Assembly: GCF_004210375.1 (NCBI RefSeq)
Contig: NC_134831.1
Location: 248,001 to 312,000, forward strand
DNA from: Tachypleus tridentatus
Taxonomy: Eukaryota > Arthropoda > Merostomata > Xiphosura > Limulidae
Reading direction: 5' to 3'
DNA: 64,000 nt
Positions 25,046-35,547 of this stretch are shown here, piece after piece. The notes under the pieces were generated by a model. That model was not told the origin of the DNA and made no database searches. It worked only from the letters and a program-made list of their open reading frames with translations. The translations under genes were made by a program, and so were the position numbers. Every line of letters begins with the position of its first letter. The first letter of the stretch is position 1.

Positions 25046-26529
25046 CATATTTGTTGTTTCCACTAATTCTTTTCATCAGTCATTGCAACAAAGTAGTTAT
25101 GTATTTATTCGCTTAAATCTGTTTTGTTCAAAATAATACATATTGGTTGCTATTTTTATTCAAAACGAATTACCATGTTTTCTGTTGATGAAGTTAATTA
25201 TTTTATTTAAGATATCTATTTGTAATGAAGTCTACAAAGTTCAAGTTCGGTCTGAATAATCTAAAGTGTGTTGTCATATTCCAGAGGAGTTCGTCGAACT
25301 TGACGGCGTCAATTTCTTTGGCTATTTTTACACACGAGCGTTGCCACGTGGGAACATAGTTTGTCAGAAATATGCATATACCCTATACAGGTTGTTTGAA
25401 TAAAAAAGTTCGACGTAAATATACATAACATGTGCCCACTTCCTGTCTATATTTTGATCCATTAATCCTGTCCCGGGTATAAACAAATTTATACGTTTTA
25501 ACCGATTTCAGTTTTTCTATGTGTTTCTCTGGAATTCACACTTCAGTGTGATTAAAAAACAACAACAACAAAATTGTGGCATCTACTGAGCAATTACTTA
25601 AAACTTGTCAGATGCCTGTGCTTATGATAATATTTTGCAAAATAGGCTTACATCACAGGATTTCTATTACTTTTAATATATATATATATATGTTGACATA
25701 CACGGGTAAGGACCTATAGAGACCCTTGGAGAGTCCTAAGCTAAGCACGAGGGTCTGCTGAAAATCGGTTCAGTATTTAATCAGTTATAAGCGAACACAC
25801 ACACACACACAGTTTGTCAAATAGAGGTTTAGATACATACAGTAAATTAAAATTTTAGGAGTTTTTGGTTTGTTTGTTTTTTTTCAAAACTTGTTTATCG
25901 CGACCCACAAAATGTTTAGAAGTGAGGGCAAAGGAGACTGTCCATACGTGGGTCTCCTAAATGAGCTGGGGTTCCATTGCCATAGTGTAGTTTGCGTATG
26001 TGTGTTTATTCCTGTCTGACGATAAATGTCCCATAAAAACTGCTAATTAAGGGCCCCCTGACGGCCCCGAAATTATGCTCCTGTGGTACTCCCTCCATTT
26101 TTATTAATAATAACCAAAATATAAGTTATACATTAATTCAAACGATGAAGGTAAGTATCAACAGTGTGTACGCACCTGTATTAAATGAACACAGTAATTC
26201 CATTCGTGGAATGACGTCACAAAAGGAAACTTAGCAGTTTCGTTTTTCGTTGTTGTTCTTTTGAATCCGGATCTGAATATGTAAGTCGTTGTACTAACCA
26301 TAACAGTTTTGTGAAAATCGTTAGATTAACGTAATATGTATTTCATGTGAACTTTAGAAATTTTTTTAACAGTATTGTTTTTAAATATTAAGAAATGTGA
26401 ATTTACAATGTAAAACTGTCTTGTGGGGGAAAAAAATGTTTCCACCCTTTAGTATTTTACTTTTTCCTTCAGGTCCTTTGTAGATGTTTCAGATCAAATC
26501 AGAATCTCTCATTGATGTTTTTGTTTTCT
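25046..26529. other. Intergenic, no gene seen
   Basis: It contains an (AC)n run at 25,795-25,811, a short TA run near 25,677-25,691, and a palindromic CRE (TGACGTCA) at 26,212-26,219. No coding exon is seen. Confidence 0.5.
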
Positions 26530-26780
26530 AAGCTTTGATTCAGTGAGACGGTACTCGCGTGGCCTTGACGTTATTTATTTACGACGCAGTCACTCAGCTG
26601 CGCTCGGCGACGGTTACCGCCTTTGAAGTTACCGCAACCATTGTTACTAGCCTTAAGCGTTCGAGACGGCGCGTGAACACCGCAAGCGTAAACGTTGCAT
26701 CGTCTGCTCGTGACAAAAGGGTGTTTTCCTGTTACCAGTCGGAGAATAAAACTAAACAACTTTTAAGTTCGTAACATTTG
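26530..26780. promoter_or_regulatory. CpG-rich patch
   Basis: An abrupt rise in CpG (many CG dinucleotides in CTGCGCTCGGCGACGGTTAC and CGAGACGGCGCGTGAAC) stands out from the surrounding CpG-poor DNA. Frames of 62-71 residues on both strands come from the base composition and match nothing I know. A CRE lies 310 bp upstream. A promoter or an unrecognised exon or repeat are the alternatives. Confidence 0.3.
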
Positions 26781-27851
26781 CGTGAAAATAGTTTTAAGCT
26801 GTGCTTGCATTATTAGACCATTGTATTTAAGTCTATTCCAGGACAGAGTTTCGAAATCTTCGACATAAAGAAAACACCTCGTCATTTAGGGTTGCTGCAT
26901 TGGAGCTGTCGTCATAACCCCCTAAGTATAAGGTTCGTGACGTAGGTATAAGGCTGGTAATATATGAATTTTCTTTAATTTTGGTAACTTGTAATTACCT
27001 TTAATCTTGAATTAAAATGCATTTTAAATTATTAATATAAGATGTAAATATACATACACGTATATGGAAGTGAAAAAAACATTCTCCTGGGATTAGTTTA
27101 CTGTCGCAGAAGGCGTTACCATAACAAAAGAATGGTATTAGTTCAAGTCTTAACGTGTGTGATTACAAAGGGCGTTGTGTTACTTACAGACCAGATTGTG
27201 TGTTTCCGTGACGTACCTCTGCCTATCTCTCTGTGATTACCACCGAGAAAATGATCGAAACAGTTGATTGTTTAAAACTACGCTTTTGATGTAATTAACA
27301 CTTCTTTCACTCAAGTTACGTATTGTAAGACTTGATAATTCTTCAGTTAGCATTCACGTGAGAACTTTTGTTTTCCCAGAATTCGGAAATGTGTGTTATT
27401 GTAACTTAGTATATTGCGTAATGGTTAACGTTGTACAAACAGGTACTGCAGTAAGCATATCTCGTGACGGTAACTGAAAAAAACATGGGTAGAGGTCTTT
27501 TATAAAGTTTCTGATTACAAACAGAAGGGGGAGTTGAGGTATTAATGTAGTAGAACTTGGTAATCTGAGAAGTAGTGAAGTGTAGAGAGATGTAGACTGC
27601 AGTTATAATTTTTGACTTGAGGCATATATAAAGTAGTGATGGTCCGTAGGATAGAAGACGTGTGTTCCCGTAAGAGACGCTATAAACGACATTGTAATTA
27701 GTAGTTCTTGTCAGTTTTATAAAGGCCGAATACAATGTTCTCAAGGGCCACAATTTTGCCTTGAGGTGGTGGCATTGACTACAAAGGTAATAAAATTGAC
27801 CTTTCTTCTTTAAACTCCTGTTTAATCTACAATTGTTCCTGGCGTAATTTT
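26781..27851. other. Intergenic, no gene seen
   Basis: A 115-residue minus frame at 27,406-27,753 has no recognisable domain and no clear splice context, so I do not call it. Confidence 0.45.
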
Positions 27852-28128
27852 GGACGGGTGTGACCTAATGGTTAGTGTGCCGTGTAGTAAATCCAAGTTC
27901 CATGGTTTGCGTCCCTTGTTTGCAAGTCGCACTTAGCTCTGTCTAGCCATAGGTGCGTTATTAGGAGAGACAATCGAATATTATTATTATTCGAATGGAG
28001 TTGCTAAGAGTTGGCGGTGTGTGCTGTTATCTGGCTTCCTACCAGCTGAGTATATCAGCTCAAAATTAGGGACGGCTGACGATGATAGTCCATGAGTAAC
28101 TTTACGGTAATATATCAAACTAACTAAC
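27852..28128 (+). repeat. SINE-C copy
   Basis: The A-box-like GTGTGACCTAATGGTTAGTG is followed by GGTTTGCGTCCC in place of the usual B box. The body GCTAAGAGTTGGCGGTGTGTG and tail TTAGGGACGGCTGACGATGA are related to SINE-A. A different head on a SINE-A-like body defines this as a separate subfamily. Confidence 0.7.
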
Positions 28129-29395
28129 ACACATGTTCCACATACCAAAGAATCGTTGCAATAGCACCGTTATTTGGGCTTTTCTAATAAAAAAAATACA
28201 ACTTTAAGTTTTTGTTTGTTTGTTTTGTACATCTGCCGTTCAAGCCCGTTGTTAATAAGAGTACTCGAAACTATTAGATGTTAAGTGCAATTTTAAAAAC
28301 AATCTGTGCTTCAACACCAGAGACTCTGCGACGAATTTTAAGGCACGATGAAATTACTGAGAAACATTTGGGAAAAGGTGGTAAAATTCTTAATTGGGTC
28401 ATTTAAATGCCCTATGTAATAAAAAAGCAAATCAAGAAATCAAGTTCAGACCACTGTCCGACTTGTACAATGTCTACTTTATGGACAAAATTCAGTCATA
28501 CACCTGTTTAAAAAATAACATCTCGCCTCTGCTCAACATCTTATAAGCTGTTACTATAATTTATTTTACTACAATAATTATCCGTGTGCTTGTTCCATGT
28601 GTCAGAATCTTCTTTTACTGATTCTTTATAATTAATAACATTTGTATTACCTGAACAAAACGTGTTATTTCTCTGAAAGGAAACCAGTGGCTGCTTGGAG
28701 GGGGCACCCGTTTTTAACCCCTTGCACCATCACACAGTATTGTGTTGTCTGTCAGTCAGATATTAAAATGATTATACGTGAGGGATGCTTAACATTGGAA
28801 TTTGTACTGTCGTGACGTTAGTGAAACGTGCGCATGTCATGAACCACGAGAAGAATTATGCACTCTGAAGACTACAACACATCATGACATATGAATTTCG
28901 AAAGCAAGAAATATTTGTTACCCTTAATTTTAGTTTTATTTACTCGTGTAACAAAACATCGTCGAAGCACATCTAGTTACATGGTCTACCTATTTACTTT
29001 ACTGGACTTTTTCAATCTATTTCTTACTCATCTCTCTTTCTAACATAACTATGTATGTATGTATGTATGTATGTATGTGTATGCATAATTTATATATACA
29101 GAAGTTCTGTTCGTGTGCTTGTGGAAAGGGAAGAAGTTCTTAAATACTGGTGTATGTAGTTTTGTTTTACCTAATTTGTGAGGTATTAAATAATACAAGT
29201 TAAAATATACAGTAGCTAGTCAAAACCAAGGTGAACTGACGCATTTATACTGACATCTGTCGGAATATGTTTGTTTTATACTTGTTAATACCAATTAATA
29301 AGTGATAAATATAGCATTGTGAATACTTTTGTTTTAGATGGTGCTTTTGAAGATAATTAACGTACAGTTGGAGTGCCAGACGTGATCTATATTTA
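28129..29395. other. Intergenic, no gene seen
   Basis: It includes an (ATGT)n microsatellite at 29,050-29,080. Nothing else is identified. Confidence 0.5.
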
Positions 29396-29652
29396 TAGAT
29401 ACCTGGTACCTGGACTGTGAATTTGGGGGTTTCTGGCTCGCGTCCCGTTGCGTAGAAGAACCGCACTCCTGGGCTCTGGGTGCTGTATAAGTGTGACCAG
29501 TAAATCCTGTTATTCTGTCATGCAAGAATGCCAGAACAGTTGGTGATGGGTGCTGTTGGCCAACTGCTTTCCTTCATGTGTCTTATTTCAAAAGTGGAAA
29601 CAGTTGTGAGAAGGTAGCCTGTTGTGTAACTTTTTGCAAACATTATAAAACA
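29396..29652 (+). repeat. SINE-C copy
   Basis: It shares GGCTCGCGTCCCGTTGC, GGGTGCTGTATAAGTGTGAC and ACAGTTGGTGATGGGTGCTG with the 27,852 copy, and ends CTTTTTGCAAACATTATAAA. The head is eroded. Confidence 0.6.
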
Positions 29653-30559
29653 AACAAATCGAAAATTCGTGGTGCAACCCGTACGTTATTTACTGATTCC
29701 CGCAAGTCGCAGTGCACACAGTATATAAAACGTCGGTAAGATATAAGTAGATGTTCTTTGTAGAGAAAAACATCATTAGTTTTTTTTTGTGTGTGCATGC
29801 GTTAATACGGATTAAAACCACTTATTTCGTCGGATTTAAACAAGTGATATAAGCCATAAAAGGTGTTGCAAATCTAAATAATTTCCATCATTCAATTTCT
29901 AAAAGCTCGGCTTACTTTCTTGCGGGTTACACATTTTTTTATTGTAAGATGTTAAACAAAAAACAACAGTTTTGTGCACTTTTAAAATTCTCAAACGTTT
30001 ACGACCCACTTCTGTACGTTAGAGAAGTTTTTTTCTCTCTTTTCATCTGATGTTATAATGCGGGGTTTGTCGGTTAATATCAACTTGTTTTATGCTGCGA
30101 AAGAGCCCCTCCCGGTGGCTCAGCGGAAAATATGAGAGCTTATAACATTAAAATTCGGGTTTCGATACTTGCGTTGAGCACAGTACTGGTAGCCTTGCGT
30201 TTATAACACCAAAATGTTGGAAAAAATTAAAACGTTGATTACATACTCTCATGTTGGATAGAATTTACATTTTTAGGTTTATTAGTCACTACTCGAAATG
30301 CACGTGCAGTTTTTTAAAACGCCCAACTTTTCCCGTGTCGTATAATGTACCTTCACTGATCGATAACTGTTGTTGAACTTTACCAAGTCATACAGGAATT
30401 ACTGTCGACTAAAGTCCTGAACTGATCGGTCACTTTCAGGTGATTTGTAGAATGTTAGTTGTGGGATTCTTATGCTAGGAAAAAAAAGAGAGAGAGAGAA
30501 CATTATAGGGTGATTTAAAAAGCTGGTAGGTTTAATGCACGAGTCCGAAACTTCTACTG
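29653..30559. other. Intergenic with one SINE-B copy
   Basis: Nothing is seen apart from the SINE-B at 30,105-30,220 and a short (AG)n run near 30,489. Confidence 0.5.
30105..30220 (+). repeat. SINE-B copy
   Basis: It starts CCCCTCCCGGTGGCTCAGCG, has GGGTTTCGATACTTGCGTTG as B box, then GAGCACAGTACTGGTAGCC. The tail is eroded. Confidence 0.7.
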
Positions 30560-31170
30560 TCGCCGGAACGGTTCAGTGATCTTGCCTGCTATGAGTCAGC
30601 ATGCAGGTAAAGATTACGGGGCGATGGAATGTTGAAAAGTGTTGGATTTGTTCATCTCGAAGTTTTGAGTACGTACAGTGCCGCTGGGATGGGCCAGTGG
30701 CGCGTGAAGTGTGTGTTGGAGAAAAGAAACAGAACAAGGAAAAACATTTCCACGGTTTCATTTCTAGAGGGACAAACAGACCTTCTCGAATCATCCAATT
30801 CAACTTTGTGTGGTAGGTTCCCGCTATGAAAGTGGTTAGTGGAAAATTTCTGAGACTTATATGTGGGAGGCTTAGAAAAAGAACTGTAGTTATCCAACCA
30901 CGACAAGTTTTGGTACCCCGCAGCATCCCTGCCCCTCTTGAGGGGTCGGGTTTTCTTTCCTCAGAAACTCGCGGACAGGTTGAGTCCACTGATTATAGTT
31001 AGCCGAATGGTTCTTCTCGCGGTGGGGTCTGAAAAGTGGATCCATGCGCACGAGCGGGCCTCTCCTCTTTCAGGAACGTTAGCCCCCCGGGCACTACCAT
31101 CCCGTGATCCTGCCTTTGTGCTTACTTTATTCCGTTTTTCTCCCTTCAAACTGCTTTTTACCTTCTAACG
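30560..31170. other. GC-richer patch, function unknown
   Basis: A locally GC-rich block (for example GCCCCTCTTGAGGGGTCGGG and GCGCACGAGCGGGCCTC) allows frames of up to 138 residues on the minus strand and 71-76 on the plus strand. They overlap one another, have no domain and no clear splice context. It may be promoter-type DNA 3.5 kb upstream of Axin. I do not call a gene. Confidence 0.3.
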
Positions 31171-33349
31171 GCTAACTTGAGAAGCTACTCCCTAATTTAT
31201 AAAGCGACTTTTTTTGATAACTTTTATTCTGCTACAGCAATAGGACGTGGAGCTCGAGACAGCTCTGCATGCGCGTAATATTTTGTATGTACCCTGAACC
31301 ACGCTAGAAAAAGATATTAAGTGTAGAATTACTGTTTCAGCCCTAGTTTCACGAACCAGTGAAAGGAATTTGAATAGCTCAACAGGAAAGATCGACTAAG
31401 AGCTCGTGAACGTGCTGTAGGACTGTTTTCCTTACCATTCTTGTTACAGTGCCTCGTTCAATATTCCTAGTTACTGGCTTTCTTTTCTCTAGTTTATACG
31501 TAATCATCTACATGGGGCTCAAGTGGGGAGGAGAGCCATTGCTTGTAGTAGTTATACTCTAGAGATAGACGGATCGTTAAGCGCAATGGAAGGATTTACA
31601 AGAGCACTTGTGTTACGCTGGAGCAAGTCCAGCTATTGACTAGGTATGTATGAAGTTTTAAAATGTAATTTTTGCATGTTAAGGGGATACGACTGGAAAT
31701 AGCGCTATCGATCTTTCAACGTGCGCCCCAGTAAACGAAACGAGTGTACAAGTATAAACGTCAGATAATTGTGTAAATTCCAGTGTAAATATGTATCGAA
31801 ATTGCACGATTGCATAATTGATCTGTCGGGGTTATTAAATGGCAAATTTTACGTCACAAAGACGCTCGTGTTTTCCTATGGCTGAATCTTTTCTTTTTGT
31901 TACGTGATACTAATATTTCGAAGTCGCGAGTAACGTATCGAAATCGTTGTAGGGCTAACTGCGAAAGGTTCTTTTATGTTTTATGTTATACAAATTTAAA
32001 GTACGAATTACTGATTGGAGTTAAACAGCCCACGATGTGTGTTATGCAGTGAGCCAGTGATAACGGACTATTTCTTGATTGGCTATCAAACAAGTTAATT
32101 TCTTTATCATTACGGAACACTTCAATTTAATATAATTAACTCATCTTGTATGTGACCGTATTCGATTACGTCACAGACGTTGCATAGCAAATAACGTCAA
32201 GGCTTTCGACATTTAGATGTTTGGTCTGTCAATGTGTAACTTGTGAGCTGTTTCAAACAGTAACTTGACCAATAGGAGAGGAAGTGACCAAACCAGTTAG
32301 AGTAGAGCCAATATTCTTGTCCAGTGAAAAAAACTTTTGCACTGAAGTAAAACTGGCATTTAGTGATATTTATCATAGATTTAATGCATAAAAATTACGA
32401 AATTTGGACATATAACGATCTCGTTTGAGGGATCAATTTTGTTTTGTTTTTCACTTTTCTATTCTCAAGTTCTTGTGAAATTTAAGCCATTTCTTTTTTG
32501 TATGTTGGTAAATTGTGATAAATACGAAAAATAAAACCTAAAAAGTATTTTTATAGTAATATATACATTGTGCAGCTGTGTTCTCAACAACAACCAAACC
32601 ATCACTAGAAATGTTTGTTTCTGGAACCAATCTGATCCCAATTTCGGTGAGTCAGCGTTAAGACTGAGGGCTTATACCCTAAAAATCGGGTTTCGAGACG
32701 CATAGTGGGCAAAGCATAGATAGTTCTTTGTTTTGCTTTGCGCTTAACAACAAACATCTTAGAAGCTGTAACTTGTTCGTAACAAGTTACAAAATTCTCT
32801 TTCTTCATAACAGTAATTTAAGTCTCACTCATAGCCACAGTTATAACTTTTCACAATCTGTCTTTTTTCATAAGTTACTCACCTTTCACAGCTTAATAAT
32901 ATTTGTTCATAGCAATATTCACAAACATTTCACAATTTAATCTTTGTAAAAACAACAGTTACTATCGTCTCAGAACGTAATTTTTCTACAAAGTAACAGT
33001 TACTAACCCTAACAACCTTTGCACTTAGAAACTGTAACCTCTCACAACTTAATCTATGCTCATGGTAACAGTTACCAGCTTCTCAGAATTTCTGTTTATA
33101 GTTTGAGTGCTGCTTAAAGATAAGTTCATATGATGCTACAGAACAAATGATTCTAGTGTAAAATTAGAAACATTCTTAATACCTTTTAAACTGTGTAGAA
33201 AAAATCGTTACGTTCCAGCAAAATGTTTTTTTTTTGTTTTTTTTATCCGTACAGGAACAAAGAGGTTGAACTTCACGCGGGATTTTTTTTTGTACTCGTG
33301 TATGCAAAGCTGTAAGTGGCAGTGAAAGTTTTTGCTTGAATATTACGAC
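31171..33349. other. Upstream flank of Axin
   Basis: No coding exon. A possible donor CTATTGACTAG|GTATGT lies near 31,645 and could close a noncoding exon. A SINE-B copy occupies 32,630-32,757. Confidence 0.4.
32630..32757 (+). repeat. SINE-B copy
   Basis: It reads TTCGGTGAGTCAGCGTTAAG, then GGGTTTCGAGACGCATAGTG, GGCAAAGCATAGATAG and the tail GCTTTGCGCTTAACAACAAA. Head, B box and tail are all present. Confidence 0.75.
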
Positions 33350-33603
33350 AGGTGCTGGAAGAGAGGGTAGAATATGAGGGGGGGGTTGTCGGTACTATAG
33401 GTGTGAAGTGGGCAGCGGCAGTGTATGGGCCAAAGGGCGTCTCCAGCTTCGTGAGGAGGTCTGTAGTGTTGCCGGGTTTTGACTACTCTGTAATTATGCT
33501 GGCTTGCCGACTAGTATCGAGATTACTTTGTTGGCGGCTGTCCGGAGGCCTAGACATGACACCACGTGGGAACCCCGCCACAGCTGTGTTAAAGACTTAG
33601 TGG
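33350..33603 (+). promoter_or_regulatory. Candidate Axin promoter and 5' UTR exon
   Basis: This GC-rich block, 0.9 kb before the Axin start codon, contains a palindromic E-box/G-box CCACGTGG (33,562-33,569). It ends at a possible splice donor, TTAGTGG|GTGAGG, after 33,603. The matching acceptor would be TAATTTTCTAG just before 34,475. An 82-residue frame inside has no domain. Assignment to Axin rests on position and splice-site logic only. Confidence 0.35.
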
Positions 33604-34474
33604 GTGAGGGAGTGAGTTGCCAGTGGTGAAACAAGGAATTACTTCTACACTACGATCCGTGGCTGGTTATACGATGGACACAAATTACCATTTGTGCTAT
33701 TTACTTGTTATCATAATGTTTGTTTTCTTTCTGTGGCATAGTTTTACACACACATTTCATATTCAAAGGTTATTTAAGATGAATTAATAAAATGCTTGTC
33801 CATTTGAATGTGAAATGTATGGTTTGACGTCAACTTGATTTGATTTTGAAATGTAACTGTTAGCATGGTAATACGTTTTTATCTTTTTTCCATATGTGAA
33901 TATGGTCGTCTCATGAACGTGGAAACCTGATATAGCCTTTTATTTACAACAGTAACTTCTAGATCTGTATTTATTTGAGTTTCTTTTGGTTTAATACACA
34001 TTTGGATTTATAAAATATTATGTAAACTTAACATTTGCTATTGTATATTAATTATTTCTAGCCAGGGTCTTTAAAACTTTCATATGGAAACTAAAACCAG
34101 AACAATACATCACTAAATGACAAGGATATTAATTGGACGTTAGTGTAGAATATGTTATCAAGTTATTTCACTAAGTTAGTGTAAGTTGAATGATTGTCAT
34201 ACTCTTGGGGAGGTATCGCTTGTAAAAAGTTATTTTCGCAAACTTGTTTTAAGATGTTTTAACTGTAATAAAGCAAACGGTGTGATGTTCTCATTTTGTA
34301 GGTTGTGATGTTCTTTTCGCAGACGATAAAACAAACCTTTTAAACAGCTCAATTTCCAGATTTCTTTGTTTGCTTATATGAAAAGTGTGTTTTATTTTAA
34401 AGTACCAAGTTTAGTTAAGAACAGAGGAAATATTTAAGAAAACTGATTGATTTAAGAAAAAAATAATTTTCTAG
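33604..34474 (+). other. Likely 5' UTR intron of Axin
   Basis: AT-rich DNA between the candidate donor at 33,604 and the acceptor AATTTTCTAG ending at 34,474. No coding frame is seen. Confidence 0.35.
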
Positions 34475-34547
34475 CCTTGGAATGGAGTTAAAATGATGAA
34501 GGCAAGCAGAACCAGTGAGAGACATGGTGGATGGTGATACAGAATGA
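34475..34547 (+). promoter_or_regulatory. Axin leader with three short uORFs
   Basis: Three AUGs precede the Axin start. uORF1 is at 34,482-34,496 (MELK). uORF2 is at 34,493-34,537 (MMKASRTSERHGGW), in frame with Axin but stopped six bases before it. uORF3 is at 34,524-34,547 (seven codons then stop). uORF1 and uORF2 overlap through ATGA, and so do uORF3 and the Axin ATG. All have a purine at -3. In known leaders this arrangement limits translation and allows reinitiation. The effect here is inferred. Confidence 0.5.
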
Positions 34548-35547
34548 GTGGTGATGTGCATGGTTTAACTCCTCTCAAGCCCGGTGAAGGGAAAGTGATT
34601 CATCATCCAGTGAGGTCCCCTGCAGATGGAGAGGATAATGAGATCCACACAACACGGAGTGAAGTGCATGAAAAGTCCACCCACAGAAACAACGATAAAG
34701 ATGTTGGATCAGTGTGTGCTGGACAGTGGACTTCGTCAAAAAAAGTTAATGTTCATAAAGGCAGCAAATATAAAACTATTGAACTTCAAAGGGATTTCAG
34801 AGAAGGGGGTTGTGAATTCTTTCACCCAGTATTTGGGTGTAGCTCTCATGAAGTGCGTGATCAACATGAGGACTATGTTTCATTAAGTGCTGATGTTACA
34901 CCACCATTTTCAAGAAGTGGAACCCCAAGTTACCTCAAGTGGGCCGAGGATCTACAGTATCTCTTGCAGGATCTGGAAGGTGTGAATCTCTTTAAAAGAT
35001 ATCTAACTCAGGATAAATGTGCAGATAGCTTGGACTTTTGGTTTGCCTGTGAAGGTCTTAAGAAAGCTAGTGCCACTGATGTAAACTACATTCAACAAGT
35101 GATTAAGTTAATATATAAAAAATTTATAAGATCTAGACTTATAGAAATTAAACCTGAAACTAGAGAAGAAATAGCCAGTAAAATTGAAAGTAAAATGGGA
35201 CTTGATCAAACAATCTTTGATGATGCTCAAAAAAACATTGAAGATATCATGACAAGGACAACATATCCAAATTTTCTTAAATCTGAAGTGTACCTTCATC
35301 ATGTTCAGTTTATGCAACAAAATGTCCACCTGGGATCACCCAAACATGCAGAAGGTTTGGAATCTATCAGTGAAAACAGCAGTGATATCTCCAGGCAAGG
35401 ACTGGATATTTTACCCACATTACATGAAGATGCTGAAATGCATGACAGTCAGAGTCAAGAGGCAATACCTTTTACCAGGGAAGTGTTGAAGCAACGGTCC
35501 AGAATAATGGGAAATGTACTTCACAATCAGCCAGAAGGGCAGGCTGG
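34544..35547 (+). CDS. Axin: Axin coding exon 1 (N-terminus and RGS)
   Basis: 1,004 nt ending at donor GGCTGG|GTATGT, with two bases carried over. It holds the whole RGS domain, from YLKWAEDLQYLL through LEGVNLFKRYL and DFWFACEGLKK to FLKSEVYLHHVQFM. A single large first coding exon through RGS is also the vertebrate Axin layout. The tankyrase motif RSPADGED is at residues 24-31. An earlier PLKPGEG lies where a first motif would be, but lacks the required arginine. Confidence 0.95.

Noticed and set aside
27406-27753. 115-residue minus-strand frame
   Set aside because: No recognisable motif, no neighbouring exon and no conserved-looking codon pattern.
30573-30989. 138-residue open frame on the minus strand
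   Set aside because: It overlaps other frames in a GC-richer patch, shows no domain or low-complexity protein signature, and has no clear splice or promoter context. The base composition explains it.
33250-33262. TCF-like AACAAAG near the candidate Axin promoter
   Set aside because: A single 7-bp match in AT-rich DNA is expected by chance, so I do not claim a Wnt feedback site from it.
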